Notes: generated from the sequence alone by a model not told the origin. A DNA stretch of 64,000 nt from Actinobacteria bacterium OK074 (GCA_001298575.1 LJCV01000188.1:173297-237296); one strand, 5' to 3'; positions 1 to 7,925 are shown, counted from the stretch's first letter. Made by a program: numbers and translations.

Positions 1-336
1 GATGTCACGCCGCAGGTCGAAGCGGTCGACGACGTGGTTGAAGTAGCGCTCGATCTCGGGCTGGCCGGCGAACCGCTCCGACCACTCCCACTCCTCCCAC
101 AGCTCCTTGGAGAAGAGATAGCCGTAGGTGTAGCTCTCGGAGTCGAAGCGGGCCTGGGGGTAGCGGTTCCAGTACCAGACGCCGCCGACACCGGTACCCG
201 CCTCGACCAGCCGCGCGGAGAAGCCCTCCTCGCGTGCCCGGTACAGCTGGTAGATGCCGGTGACACCGGCCCCGATGACCAGCACGTCGACCTGGTCCGC
301 CGGGCTCGTCTCCGGGGTCTTCGTCGCTTCGCTCAT
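1..336 (-). CDS. Baeyer-Villiger-type flavin monooxygenase (N-terminal part)
   Basis: Only the first 112 codons lie in the window; the gene continues past base 1. The product starts MSEATKTPETSPADQVDVLV and shows the FAD-binding GAGVTGIYQLYRAREEGF followed by GVGGVWYWNRYPQARFDSES, the typical N-terminus of cyclohexanone-monooxygenase-like Baeyer-Villiger enzymes (GGTWYWNRYPGARxDxES in the family). Such enzymes insert oxygen next to a ketone using NADPH and O2. The ATG at 336 follows a GGAGG-like site. The gene is divergent from the carboxymuconolactone-decarboxylase gene and shares a 295-bp intergenic region with two GACC-type operators, so both are probably controlled by the same repressor. 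The BVMO fingerprint (FxGxxxHxxxW) is outside the window, so the exact subfamily is open. Confidence 0.85.
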   Translation of the reverse strand, partial: MSEATKTPETSPADQVDVLVIGAGVTGIYQLYRAREEGFSARLVEAGTGVGGVWYWNRYPQARFDSESYTYGYLFSKELWEEWEWSERFAGQPEIERYFNHVVDRFDLRRDI

Positions 337-631
337 CTGCCCTCCAAGGTGACAGGGGCCGTTGCTTGCGCGTGAGCCTCAGTTTGATTTTTCGACCGGT
401 CGATCGAATTTTCAGCCCGAGCGTAGATGAGGGCAGGGGCCCGATCAATGGCCGGGGCCGCGGAAGCGGTGGGATCGTGAGTGGTGGCGGCCGTTCGGGT
501 GCGACCGGAGGTGCGGCCGGGGAACGGGAAGTGTGCGGCAAGCCGCGCCGCCGTCAGCATTGATTGTACCGACCGTCTGATCTAACTTTCGAGCAGGCAA
601 TTCACGCAATGATGCACATCGGGAGTCAGTC
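337..631. promoter_or_regulatory. divergent promoter region with two GACC-N4-GATC sites
   Basis: This is the 295-bp spacer between the divergent monooxygenase and decarboxylase-like genes. Site O1 (394-405) reads GACCGGTCGATC and contains the palindrome CGACCGGTCG (393-402). Site O2 (571-582) reads GACCGTCTGATC. Both are flanked on the left by TTGATT. No coding sequence is supported here. The arrangement is typical of TetR-family repressors acting on divergent genes; the repressor gene is not in the window. Confidence 0.6.
559..588 (+). promoter_or_regulatory. promoter P1 with operator in spacer
   Basis: TTGATT (560-565) and TAACTT (583-588) are separated by exactly 17 bp, and the spacer contains GACCGTCTGATC. 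The block ATTGATTGTACCGACCG (559-575) recurs identically at 2182-2198. The site should drive the 632-1069 gene and be blocked when a repressor occupies the spacer. Confidence 0.6.
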
Positions 632-1069
632 ATGCCCAAGGACATCCAGGGATCCGACGCCGAGACCGGCGGCACGCCGGCCGATCAGGCTCCCGACGGA
701 CCCGTGGACCTGCGCGCCGCCGGCTGGAAGGCGATGCGCGCGGCGCTGCCCGGAGTGTTCCCCGAGGGCGACCTCGACCTGCGGGACGGCAAGCTCGGCG
801 AGGATCTCGTCGACATCGGGCTGACCAGCGTCTGGGGCGCGCTCTGGGGCCGTGAGGGGCTCTCCCCGCGCGACCGCAGCCTGGTCACGCTGAGTATCCT
901 GATCGCCCTCGGCGCCGAGACCGAACTCAGGACCCACGTCCGGATCGGCCTGACCAACGGCCTCACCAGGGACGAGATCGCCGAGGTCATCTACCACGCC
1001 GGCGGCTACGCCGGTTTCCCCCGCGCCACCGCGGCCCGGACCGTCGCCCGCGAGGTGCTGGGCGAGTAG
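632..1069 (+). CDS. carboxymuconolactone decarboxylase (CMD/AhpD) family protein
   Basis: This 145-residue protein carries the CMD-family core: LSPRDRSLVTLSILIALGAE, then ELRTHVRIGLTNGLTRDEI and EVIYHAGGYAGFPRA. The AhpD CxxC redox pair is absent, so it groups with the 4-carboxymuconolactone-decarboxylase type rather than with peroxidase-coupled AhpD. Length fits the family. The ATG at 632 follows GGGAGTC, and promoter P1 lies just upstream. It is the first gene of the forward catabolic run that continues with short-chain dehydrogenases and a P450 system. The true reaction, decarboxylation or lactone handling, cannot be told from sequence; many CMD paralogues in terpene or steroid clusters have no assigned reaction. 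Confidence 0.85.
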   Translation: MPKDIQGSDAETGGTPADQAPDGPVDLRAAGWKAMRAALPGVFPEGDLDLRDGKLGEDLVDIGLTSVWGALWGREGLSPRDRSLVTLSILIALGAETELRTHVRIGLTNGLTRDEIAEVIYHAGGYAGFPRATAARTVAREVLGE

Positions 1070-1309
1070 CCCGCCGCACCCCTGCGGGTCCGGATCCGCC
1101 CCGATCCGGCGCCGCCGTGCGGCCACCGCTGACCGGCGGCAGACACTTCGCTGACGTCTTTCTGACACGGGCGTCCATCGGCCCCGGAGCGTGGATCCTT
1201 CTTGATACAGGGAGTCCTCGCAGTCCGGCGCCGGCATGGCAGCAAGCGCCCGTGCGCACCTGCACGACCGACAGACACCCCCTGGTTCACGAACAGCAAG
1301 GAGCCCGCA

Positions 1310-2050
1310 ATGTCGCTTCAAGGAAAGGTCGCGGTCGTCACCGGCGGCGCCCGCGGTATCGGAGAGGGCATCGCGACGGTGCTCGCGGCCAAAGGCGCCG
1401 CGGTCGCGGTCTGGGACCTGAACCTGGAGGGCGCGGAGAAGACCGTCGCCACCATCCAGGAGGCCGGCGGCACCGCCGTCGCCGTGGGCGGCGACGCCGC
1501 CGAGGCGGGTGCGGTCGCCGAGGCCGTGGCCCGCACCCACGAGGCGCTCGGCCCCGTCTCGATCCTCGTCAACAACGCGGGGATCACCGGCTACGAGCCC
1601 TTCACGACCCTTACCGAGGACTCCTGGGACCGGATGATCCGGATCAACCTCAAGGGCCCGTTCCTGGTCACCCAGGCGATCGTGCCCGACATGCTGGAGG
1701 CGGGCTGGGGCCGGATCGTCAACATCTCCTCGTCGTCGGCGCAGACCGGGGCGCCCGCCATGGCCCACTACGCGTCGTCCAAGGGCGGTGTCATCGGTCT
1801 CACCCGGGCCCTGGCCTTCGAGTACATCGACAAGGGGATCACCGTCAACCACGTGCCGCCGGGGTTCATCGACACCCCGCTGGTACGGCAGGGCCCCGTC
1901 GACGTGGACGCGGTCGCGGCCGTGGCGCCGATGAAGCGGGCCGGACTTCCGGTGGACATCGCCCACGCGGTCGCCTACCTCGCCTCCGAGGAGGCGTCCT
2001 ACGTCACCGGCCAGACGCTCAGCGTGAACGGTGGCCGCTACTTCCTGTGA
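1310..2050 (+). CDS. short-chain dehydrogenase/reductase (FabG-like)
   Basis: This 246-residue classical SDR has the NAD(P)-binding TGGARGIGEG near residue 12, NNAGITG, the catalytic Ser in NISSSSAQTG and the YASSK Tyr/Lys pair. It ends with VTGQTLSVNGGRYFL, the usual FabG-like C-terminus. An unusual VNHVPPGFIDTPL replaces the common VNxVxPGxxxT. The ATG at 1310 is chosen because AAGGAG precedes it by 6-7 bases; a longer upstream reading has no ribosome-binding site. It probably oxidises a secondary alcohol made by the neighbouring P450, giving a ketone for the Baeyer-Villiger enzyme. That order of steps is inference from context. Confidence 0.88.
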   Translation: MSLQGKVAVVTGGARGIGEGIATVLAAKGAAVAVWDLNLEGAEKTVATIQEAGGTAVAVGGDAAEAGAVAEAVARTHEALGPVSILVNNAGITGYEPFTTLTEDSWDRMIRINLKGPFLVTQAIVPDMLEAGWGRIVNISSSSAQTGAPAMAHYASSKGGVIGLTRALAFEYIDKGITVNHVPPGFIDTPLVRQGPVDVDAVAAVAPMKRAGLPVDIAHAVAYLASEEASYVTGQTLSVNGGRYFL

Positions 2051-2181
2051 GCGCCTTCCGGGGGAGCGGGCCCGTGGCGACGGCCGGGGGCCCGCACCCG
2101 GTGGTGGAAAAAGGGCACATGGCCGTATGCGGCGGAAATTCCGCCGGCCGAGTCGGAGTGCGGCCCTTTTTCGGGCACCGG

Positions 2182-2211
2182 ATTGATTGTACCGACCGCT
2201 AGGTCTATTTT
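2182..2211 (+). promoter_or_regulatory. promoter P2 with operator in spacer
   Basis: TTGATT (2183-2188) and TATTTT (2206-2211) are spaced 17 bp, and the spacer holds GACCGCTAGGTC (2194-2205), a perfect GACC-N4-GGTC inverted repeat. The 17-base block 2182-2198 is identical to 559-575. It lies upstream of the 17-codon leader and the ferredoxin reductase, giving the P450 module its own promoter under the same control as P1. Confidence 0.65.
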
Positions 2212-2255
2212 TCATTTGACGGAAAGACCCACGAGCGCCCCGCATGGAGCCGCAC

Positions 2256-2309
2256 ATGAACATCGACGACCGCCCCCGGGGCACCCACGCCCGCGGAGTG
2301 TCCGCATGA
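2256..2309 (+). CDS. 17-codon leader peptide coupled to ferredoxin reductase
   Basis: An ATG at 2256 preceded by GGAG (2246-2249) opens a 17-codon frame (MNIDDRPRGTHARGVSA) whose TGA overlaps the reductase ATG as ATGA (2306-2309). The spacing and overlap fit translational coupling, and the frame lies just after promoter P2. The peptide resembles nothing known to me. It may be a genuine leader, or the remnant of an earlier gene start. Confidence 0.4.
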   Translation: MNIDDRPRGTHARGVSA

Positions 2310-3496
2310 CGGCCCCCGCCCGCGTCCTCGTGGTGGGCGCGTCCGCCGCCGGTCTGACCACGGCCGAGGCGCTGCGCCGCAAGGGGTACGAGGGCACGAT
2401 CACCGTGCTCGGCGACGAGCCGCACGCGCCGTACGACCGCCCCCCGCTGTCCAAGCAGGTCCTCTCCGGCGCCTGGGAGCCCGACCGGGCCGCCCTGCGC
2501 ACCGAGGAGGCGCTGGCCGCGGTGGACGCCGAGTTCGTCCTCGGGGACCCGGCGGTCGCCCTGGACGCCGAGGCACGGGTGGTGCGGACCGAGTCGGGGC
2601 GCAGCCTGGAGGCCGACGCGATCGTCATCGCCACCGGCGTACGGCCGCGGGCGCTGCCCGGGCAGGAGAAGCTGACCGGCGTGCACGTGCTGCGCACGCT
2701 CGACGACTCGCTGGCCCTGCGCGCGGACCTGCTGAACCACTCCCGCCTGGTCGTCGTCGGCGAGGGCGTCCTCGGCTGCGAGATCGCCGCCACCGCACGG
2801 ACCCTGGGCCTGGACGTGACCCTGGCCGGACCGCTCCAGGGCCCCATGGCGTTGCAGGTCGGCCCACTGGTGTCGGGTCTGCTGGCGGAGCTGCACGAGG
2901 AACGCGGGGTACGGCTGCGGATGGGCACCGGCGTCTCCGAGCTGATCGCGGACGCGACCGGACGGGTCGCGGCCGTCCGGCTGGCCACCGGCGAGGAACT
3001 GGCCGCCGACGTCGTGGTCGTCGCCATCGGCGCGATTCCCACCACCGACTGGCTCGCCGACAGCGGCCTGCGGATCGACAACGGCGTGGTCTGCGACTCC
3101 CGCTGCCGCGCCGCGGAGGGCATCTACGCCGTCGGCGACGTGGCCCGCTGGGAGCACGAGCACCTCGGCCGGCTGATCCGGCTGGAGAACCGGACCAACG
3201 TCACCGAACAGGCCGTCGCCGTCGCCGGGGTCATCCTCGGCCAGGACCTGCCGTACGCGCCGGTGCCGTACTTCTGGACCGACCAGTACGACGCGAAGCT
3301 CCAGGTGCACGGGTTCCTGCCGGTCGGCGCCGAGACGGACGTCGTCGAGGGCGACCTGGGCGCGCGCCGCTTCGTCGTGCGCTACCGCAGCGAGGGCCGG
3401 GTCACCGGTGTCCTCGGCTGGAACATGCCCAAGCAGACCCGGCTGCGCCGTCAGGAGGTCGTCGACGGCCTCGGCGCCCCCGCATCCGTCGGCTGA
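2306..3496 (+). CDS. FAD-dependent ferredoxin reductase
   Basis: This 396-residue NAD(P)H:ferredoxin oxidoreductase starts with the FAD-binding VLVVGASAAGLTTAEALRR and the family signature YDRPPLSKQ. A second Rossmann motif (LVVVGEGVLGCEIAATA, near residue 150) binds NAD(P)H. IYAVGDVARW is the second FAD motif, and the C-terminal reductase domain contains PYFWTDQYDAKLQVHG. This is the AIF/putidaredoxin-reductase type that feeds P450s and Rieske oxygenases. It is immediately followed by a 3Fe-4S ferredoxin and a P450, making a complete class I electron chain. The ATG at 2306 starts directly at the conserved Rossmann strand and overlaps the leader stop. Confidence 0.92.
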   Translation: MTAPARVLVVGASAAGLTTAEALRRKGYEGTITVLGDEPHAPYDRPPLSKQVLSGAWEPDRAALRTEEALAAVDAEFVLGDPAVALDAEARVVRTESGRSLEADAIVIATGVRPRALPGQEKLTGVHVLRTLDDSLALRADLLNHSRLVVVGEGVLGCEIAATARTLGLDVTLAGPLQGPMALQVGPLVSGLLAELHEERGVRLRMGTGVSELIADATGRVAAVRLATGEELAADVVVVAIGAIPTTDWLADSGLRIDNGVVCDSRCRAAEGIYAVGDVARWEHEHLGRLIRLENRTNVTEQAVAVAGVILGQDLPYAPVPYFWTDQYDAKLQVHGFLPVGAETDVVEGDLGARRFVVRYRSEGRVTGVLGWNMPKQTRLRRQEVVDGLGAPASVG

Positions 3497-3562
3497 TCCG
3501 GGCCCCGGACCCGGCAGCCGAACCGTACGAATGAAACGCACGAAACGATCAGGAGATACCCC

Positions 3563-3757
3563 ATGAAGGTAGTCGTCGACGAGGAGAAGTGCTGTGCGGC
3601 CGGTCAGTGCGTGAGCGCCGCCATGGACGTCTTCGACCAGCGGGACGAGGACGGCATCGTCGTCCTGCTCAACGAGAATCCCCCCGCGGAACTGGCCGAC
3701 GACGTGCGCACCGCGGCCGCGGTGTGCCCGGCCGCCGCGATCCGCATCGAGGAGTGA
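3563..3757 (+). CDS. 3Fe-4S ferredoxin
   Basis: This 64-residue acidic ferredoxin has cluster ligands in KCCAAGQC (Cys10 or Cys11, and Cys16) and VCPAAAI (Cys55-Pro). Three ligands with no fourth cysteine in the first motif indicate the 3Fe-4S type that accompanies actinobacterial P450s. It carries electrons from the upstream FAD reductase to the P450 86 bp downstream. The ATG follows AGGAG. The extra cysteine at position 10/11 is a small oddity. Confidence 0.93.
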   Translation: MKVVVDEEKCCAAGQCVSAAMDVFDQRDEDGIVVLLNENPPAELADDVRTAAAVCPAAAIRIEE

Positions 3758-3843
3758 CCCACTCGCTCCGCCCCGCCTGACCCACACGGCACCGCTCCCT
3801 TCCCCCCCACTCCCCACTCCTCGGAAAACCTCGGAGGTACCCC

Positions 3844-5085
3844 ATGGCCGCGACCCAGGCCACCCCGGCAGCGCCGGACGACGAGATCGTCGACTACCCG
3901 GGCAACCGCTCAGCCCAGTGCCCGTTCGCGCCGCCGGCGCAGCAGCTCTCCCTGCTCGGCAAGGCCCCCGTGGCGCGCGCCCGGATCTGGGACGGCAGCA
4001 CGCCGTGGATCGTGACCGGTCACGCCGCCCAGCGGCAGATCCTGTCCGACCCGCGCGTCAGCTCCGACGACAAGATCCCCGGGTTCCCGTTCCCGAACGA
4101 GGTCATGGCGCTGAGCGCCCACGAGCACCCGCTGACGATCTTCAACGCCGACGGGGCCGACCACACCCGGATCCGCCGCATGATGACGCGGCCCTTCACC
4201 CGCAACCGGATGGAGGCGCTGCGCCCGGAGATCCAGAAGTTCACCGACGACCTCATCGACAAGATGCTGGCGGGCCCCAAGCCGGTCGACCTGGTCACCG
4301 CGCTGTCGCTGCCGCTGCCCTCGCTGATGATCTGCGCCCTGCTCGGGGTGCCCTACGAGGACCACGACTTCTTCCAGGAGCACGCCTCCTTCGCGACCCG
4401 CAGCGACAAGACGGTCGAGGAGCAGACGGCGGCGAACCAGGCGCTCGGCGGCTACCTCGCCGGACTGCTCCAGAAGAAGATGGAAGCGCCCACCGAGGAC
4501 GTGGTCTCGGACTTCGCCGCCCGGGTCAAGGACGGCGAACTCACCCTCCCCGAAGCCACTCTGCTGTGCATGATCCTGCTCATCGCCGGTCACGAGACCA
4601 GTGCGAGCATGATCACCCTGGGTACCGCCGTGCTCCTGGAGAACCCGGACCAGCTGGCGCTGCTGCGCGAGACGGACGACCCCAAGCTGGTCGCCAACGC
4701 CGTCGAGGAACTGCTGCGGTACCTGACGATCCCGGCGCTCGGACAGCGCCGGATCGCCAAGGAGGACATCGAGATCGAGGGCGCGACGATCAAGGCCGGG
4801 GACGGCATCATCGTCGCGCTGCCCGCCGGCAACTGGGACCCGGTCGCCTTCCCCGAACCGGAGAAGCTCGACCTGGCCCGCGAGGCCCGGCACCACCACG
4901 CGTTCGCCTGGGGCATCCACCAGTGCGTCGGGCAGCAGCTGGCCCGCATCGAACTCCAGGTCGTGTACAGCACGCTCTACCGGCGCATCCCCACCCTGGA
5001 GCTCGCGATCGACCCCAGCGAGCGCAGGTTCCGCAGGGACGACGCGCTCGCCTACGGCCTCCACGAGCTGCCGGTCACCTGGTAG
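3844..5085 (+). CDS. cytochrome P450 (CYP105-like)
   Basis: This 413-residue P450 shows the oxygen-activating I-helix AGHETSAS (about 248-255), the K-helix EELLR (Glu289/Arg292) and the heme loop FAWGIHQCVGQQLAR with the thiolate Cys361. The N-terminus (CPFAPPAQ, LSDPRVSSD) and heme region resemble CYP105-type soluble actinobacterial P450s. The partner ferredoxin and reductase lie immediately upstream in the same direction. It hydroxylates an unknown substrate; the adjacent alcohol dehydrogenases and Baeyer-Villiger monooxygenase suggest a hydroxylation, oxidation and ring-oxygenation sequence on a cyclic or terpenoid compound. The last codons and the stop are duplicated downstream as an imperfect tandem repeat. 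Confidence 0.95.
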   Translation: MAATQATPAAPDDEIVDYPGNRSAQCPFAPPAQQLSLLGKAPVARARIWDGSTPWIVTGHAAQRQILSDPRVSSDDKIPGFPFPNEVMALSAHEHPLTIFNADGADHTRIRRMMTRPFTRNRMEALRPEIQKFTDDLIDKMLAGPKPVDLVTALSLPLPSLMICALLGVPYEDHDFFQEHASFATRSDKTVEEQTAANQALGGYLAGLLQKKMEAPTEDVVSDFAARVKDGELTLPEATLLCMILLIAGHETSASMITLGTAVLLENPDQLALLRETDDPKLVANAVEELLRYLTIPALGQRRIAKEDIEIEGATIKAGDGIIVALPAGNWDPVAFPEPEKLDLAREARHHHAFAWGIHQCVGQQLARIELQVVYSTLYRRIPTLELAIDPSERRFRRDDALAYGLHELPVTW

Positions 5086-5122
5086 TACCTGGCCTTGGCA
5101 GCACCGGTCACCTGGTAGTACC
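5071..5122 (+). repeat. 33-bp tandem duplication across the P450 stop codon
   Basis: CCGGTCACCTGGTAGTACC occurs at 5071-5089 and again at 5104-5122, with similar sequence (TGGC..TTGGCAGCA / GGTGCCTGGCAGCA) after each copy. The first copy encodes the last P450 residues PVTW and the TAG stop. The second is untranslated. This is a recent-looking tandem duplication of about 33 bp. Confidence 0.85.
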
Positions 5123-5275
5123 GGGTGCCTGGCAGCAGAAGTACCGCCCACCGCACCGGACGGCCGCGCGTCGGCCCGGCCCTCCGGTGCCGCCTTCACC
5201 GCAGCACGCGCCCTCCAGCGCAGCAGACGATGACCGCGTCGACGACGACGTACGACGCGTACGACAGGAGTCAAC

Positions 5276-6217
5276 ATGAGCGAGTTCAGCTTCGAAGGAC
5301 GCGTCGCCGTCGTCACCGGGGCGGGCCGCGGCCTGGGCCGTGCCTACGCCCGGCTGCTGGCCGCGCGGGGAGCACAGGTCGTCGTCAACGACCTCGGCGG
5401 CTCGATGGAGGGCGAGGGCACCGACGCGGGGCCCGCGCAGAAGGTGGTCGACGAGATCGTCGCCGCGGGCGGACAGGCCGTGGCCGACACCCACGACGTC
5501 TCCACGCAGGAGGGCGGCGAGGCGATCGTCGAGACCGCGGTCAAGACGTTCGGCCGCATCGACGTCCTCGTCAACAACGCCGGGATCATCCGCTACGCGG
5601 GCCTGCCCGACATCGACAAGGACAACCTCGAACGGCACCTCGCCGTCCACCTCGTCGGCTCGTTCAACACGACGCGCGCGGCCTGGCCGCACTTCATCGA
5701 GCAGGGGTACGGCCGGGTCGTCCTGACCACCTCCAGCGGCATGTTCGGCATGGACAACAACCTGTCGTACGCCGCCGCCAAGGCGGGCACGGTCGGGCTC
5801 GCCCGCAGCGCGAAGCTGGCCGGTGAACCGCACGGCATCAAGGTCAACCTGATCGCCCCGGCCGCGATGACCCGCATGGGCGGCGGCCCGGAGGAGGAGC
5901 CGGCCGAGGCCGCGCCGGGCATGCCGTACATGCCCTCGGACGCGGTGGCGCCGATGGTCGCCTACCTCGCGCACGAGGACTGCCCGGTCAGCGGCGAGAT
6001 CTACACCGCCGGGGCGGGACGGTTCGCGCGCGTCTTCCTCGCCTCGACCGAGGGGTACGCCCACGAGGGCGACGCCGCGGCCACCGTCGAGGACGTCGCC
6101 CGGCACTGGGACGCCATCAACGACGAGAAGGGCTACTTCGTGCCCGCCGACCTGATGGCGTGGTCCGGGGCCTTCCTCAAGCACCAGTTCGGCCCGGGGG
6201 CGCTCGGCGCCCAGTAG
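5276..6217 (+). CDS. short-chain dehydrogenase of the multifunctional-enzyme type
   Basis: This 313-residue SDR has GAGRGLGRAYARLLAARGA, the extended VVVNDLGGSMEGEGTDA segment, NNAGI, TTSSGMFG and the catalytic SYAAAK. The NDLGG insertion and length of about 300 are typical of the dehydrogenase domain of peroxisomal multifunctional enzyme type 2 (17-beta-hydroxysteroid or 3-hydroxyacyl-CoA dehydrogenase). It could oxidise a 3-hydroxyacyl-CoA or a cyclic alcohol produced in this cluster. The ATG at 5276 follows AGGAG. It is the last gene of the P450 cluster and is followed by a strong terminator hairpin. Confidence 0.88.
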   Translation: MSEFSFEGRVAVVTGAGRGLGRAYARLLAARGAQVVVNDLGGSMEGEGTDAGPAQKVVDEIVAAGGQAVADTHDVSTQEGGEAIVETAVKTFGRIDVLVNNAGIIRYAGLPDIDKDNLERHLAVHLVGSFNTTRAAWPHFIEQGYGRVVLTTSSGMFGMDNNLSYAAAKAGTVGLARSAKLAGEPHGIKVNLIAPAAMTRMGGGPEEEPAEAAPGMPYMPSDAVAPMVAYLAHEDCPVSGEIYTAGAGRFARVFLASTEGYAHEGDAAATVEDVARHWDAINDEKGYFVPADLMAWSGAFLKHQFGPGALGAQ

Positions 6218-6587
6218 CCGCCGCCTTTTGCGGCCCGTTCCCGACCGCCCGCCACGCCCCGGAGAGGGGGCGTGGCGGGCGGTTCATTTGTGCCTGAAAA
6301 CAGGCTCTGACCTGTAAGAACGGTGGGCGTCCAGGGTTTTTCCAGGGGTTTGGCGCGCAACCATATCTTGCGGCGTGTGTGCGCACAGGTTCGTGCGGGA
6401 CGTAGACGGTCCGGGGCGGCGGGATCACTGTGGTCGTCGGGGGAGCGGGCGGTGGGGAGCGGGCGGTGCTCTCCGGCCGACGGCCGTCCGTCCGCCGCAT
6501 CCGGTGACCGGCGCCCCGCCGACCTGCCCGGGCGTACGGAGCCGGTCCCCGCTCTGCGACCTTCGAGCAGCAAAGGGGCTGTGCCAC
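6218..6587. other. intergenic region with terminator and lactonase promoter region
   Basis: This 370-bp spacer begins with the terminator hairpin (6244-6283). A short inverted repeat ACAGG-N6-CCTGT follows (6300-6315). I see no supported gene here; the reading frames that cross it have no ribosome-binding site and merge into the lactonase gene in another frame. The promoter of the lactonase gene must lie in the second half, but no convincing -35/-10 pair stands out. Confidence 0.5.
6244..6283 (+). terminator. strong hairpin terminator
   Basis: A perfect 17-bp stem pairs 6244-6260 with 6267-6283 around the 6-base loop GGAGAG, 26 bp after the dehydrogenase stop. A short ATTT follows. It is a clear transcription stop for the P450 cluster. 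Confidence 0.85.
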
Positions 6588-7790
6588 ATGAGGGATTCCT
6601 TGCGCGCCGAGCACGAGAAAACCCGGTCCGACAGCCGGCGGCCGTCCCGCCGCGGGGTACTGGGCGCGGCAGCGGCAACTGCCTTACCCCTGCTGGGAGT
6701 TGCACCGAGAGCCGCCGCCGTCTCCGGCTCGTCGTCGGAGTTGTTCTACGTCAGCACGTGGACCGCCGGGGAGATCCACGGCGCCCGGTTCGACGCCGGG
6801 CGCGGCACCATGACGGCGATCGGGCCCGTGGCGGCGGCCGACTCGGGCTGGGCGACCGCGCATCCGGTCCGGCCGGTCCTCTACGTCGGCAGCAGCAAGG
6901 ACGGCGGAGTCGTCTCCTCCTACGCCGTCGACCCGGCCACCGGCGCGCTGCGGCAGACCGGGCAGGTGGCGACGGACACCGGGGGCACGGGCGGCGGTGG
7001 CCTCGCCCACCTCGCCGTGGACGAGCCCTCGCACACCCTGCTCGTCGCCAACTTCGAGGCGGGGCTGGTGGCTTCGCTCGCGCTGGGGAGGGGCGGGGCG
7101 CTCGGCGCCGCGCCGCTGTCCGTGGTGACCGACACCGGTTCGGGGCCCAACCCCCGTCAACTGGGCCCGCATCCGCACCATGTGGTGGTGACTCCGGACG
7201 GGCGGCATGTGCTGGTCGCGGACTTCGGTGCCGATCGGGTCTTTGCGCACGGTTTCGACCGGGCAACCGGGACCCTGTCGGCCGGGTCCAGCTCGTACGC
7301 CACGGCGCCCGGTTCGGGGCCGCGGCGCCTCGTGTTCCATCCCGACGGGCGGACCGTGTACCTCCTCAACGAGCTGACCGCGGATCTCCAGACGCTCCAA
7401 TGGCGGCCACGGAGCGGTGAGTTGACGTCACGTCAGCTCATCACCACCAACGCGCCCGGCCACACCGGGACCACCAGCGCCGCCGAACTGGCGCTCAGCC
7501 GTGACGGGCGTTTCGTGTACGCCTCCAACCGGGGTGAGAACAGCTTGGTCGTGCTCGCCGTCGACGCGAGAACGCGGTTGCTGACGGTCGTTCAGCGGAT
7601 CCCGTGCGGCGGGACGACGCCGTGGAGCTTCACCGTGCACCGCAGTGGGCGGTGGCTGTTCGTCGCGAACGAGGCGAGTGGGACGGTGGATCTTTTCGGC
7701 ATCGACCGGCGGAGTGGGCAACTGGCCGCCACGGGGGCGTCGTTGGCGGTCCCGACGCCGGACTGTGTGACCTTCTGGTACGGGGGCTGA
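6588..7790 (+). CDS. Tat-exported lactonase-type seven-bladed beta-propeller protein
   Basis: This 400-residue protein has a twin-arginine signal, SRRGVLGAAAATALPLLG, ending in an AxA-like site (RAAAVS). The mature part matches the lactonase/6-phosphogluconolactonase propeller family (PF10282): repeated blades such as PDGRHVLVADFGADRVFAHGFD, SRDGRFVYASNRGENSLVV and the His-rich LGPHPHHVV. Family members hydrolyse lactones or are uncharacterised surface proteins. A lactone-opening role would fit the Baeyer-Villiger cluster upstream, but the terminator between them and the export signal argue for independence. The ATG at 6588 directly precedes the signal peptide; the ribosome-binding site (AAAGGGG, 6572-6578) is acceptable. 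Confidence 0.85.
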   Translation: MRDSLRAEHEKTRSDSRRPSRRGVLGAAAATALPLLGVAPRAAAVSGSSSELFYVSTWTAGEIHGARFDAGRGTMTAIGPVAAADSGWATAHPVRPVLYVGSSKDGGVVSSYAVDPATGALRQTGQVATDTGGTGGGGLAHLAVDEPSHTLLVANFEAGLVASLALGRGGALGAAPLSVVTDTGSGPNPRQLGPHPHHVVVTPDGRHVLVADFGADRVFAHGFDRATGTLSAGSSSYATAPGSGPRRLVFHPDGRTVYLLNELTADLQTLQWRPRSGELTSRQLITTNAPGHTGTTSAAELALSRDGRFVYASNRGENSLVVLAVDARTRLLTVVQRIPCGGTTPWSFTVHRSGRWLFVANEASGTVDLFGIDRRSGQLAATGASLAVPTPDCVTFWYGG

Positions 7791-7817
7791 GTGGGGCGGG
7801 GGTGGAGGTGGGCTTGA

Positions 7818-7828
7818 TTGTCCAACAA
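7818..7828. promoter_or_regulatory. distal GntR-like half-palindromic operator
   Basis: TTGTCCAACAA is an inverted repeat (TTGT-CCA-ACAA) about 100 bp upstream of the proximal site. It is similar in arms to 7926-7936, consistent with a two-site FCD-GntR operator. Confidence 0.45.
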
Positions 7829-7885
7829 TGTTGAGCGGGGCGGGAGTTCGGTCGCAAGGTGTTGAACGTTCTTGCTGCACACTTC

Positions 7886-7914
7886 TTGCTGGCGTGGGTC
7901 GGCGCTGTTACGTT
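7886..7914 (+). promoter_or_regulatory. promoter of the GntR-controlled catabolic island
   Basis: TTGCTG (7886-7891) and TACGTT (7909-7914) are separated by 17 bp. The predicted transcription start falls near 7921, so the operator at 7926-7936 would lie just downstream and block transcription when occupied. Confidence 0.5.
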
Positions 7915-7925
7915 CGCTGCATTGC

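Noticed and set aside
626..3817. Very long minus-strand open frame opposite the SDR and reductase genes
   Set aside because: It is the antisense shadow of high third-position GC. The translation is low-complexity Gly/Val/Asp/Arg without family motifs, and it spans several convincing plus-strand genes.
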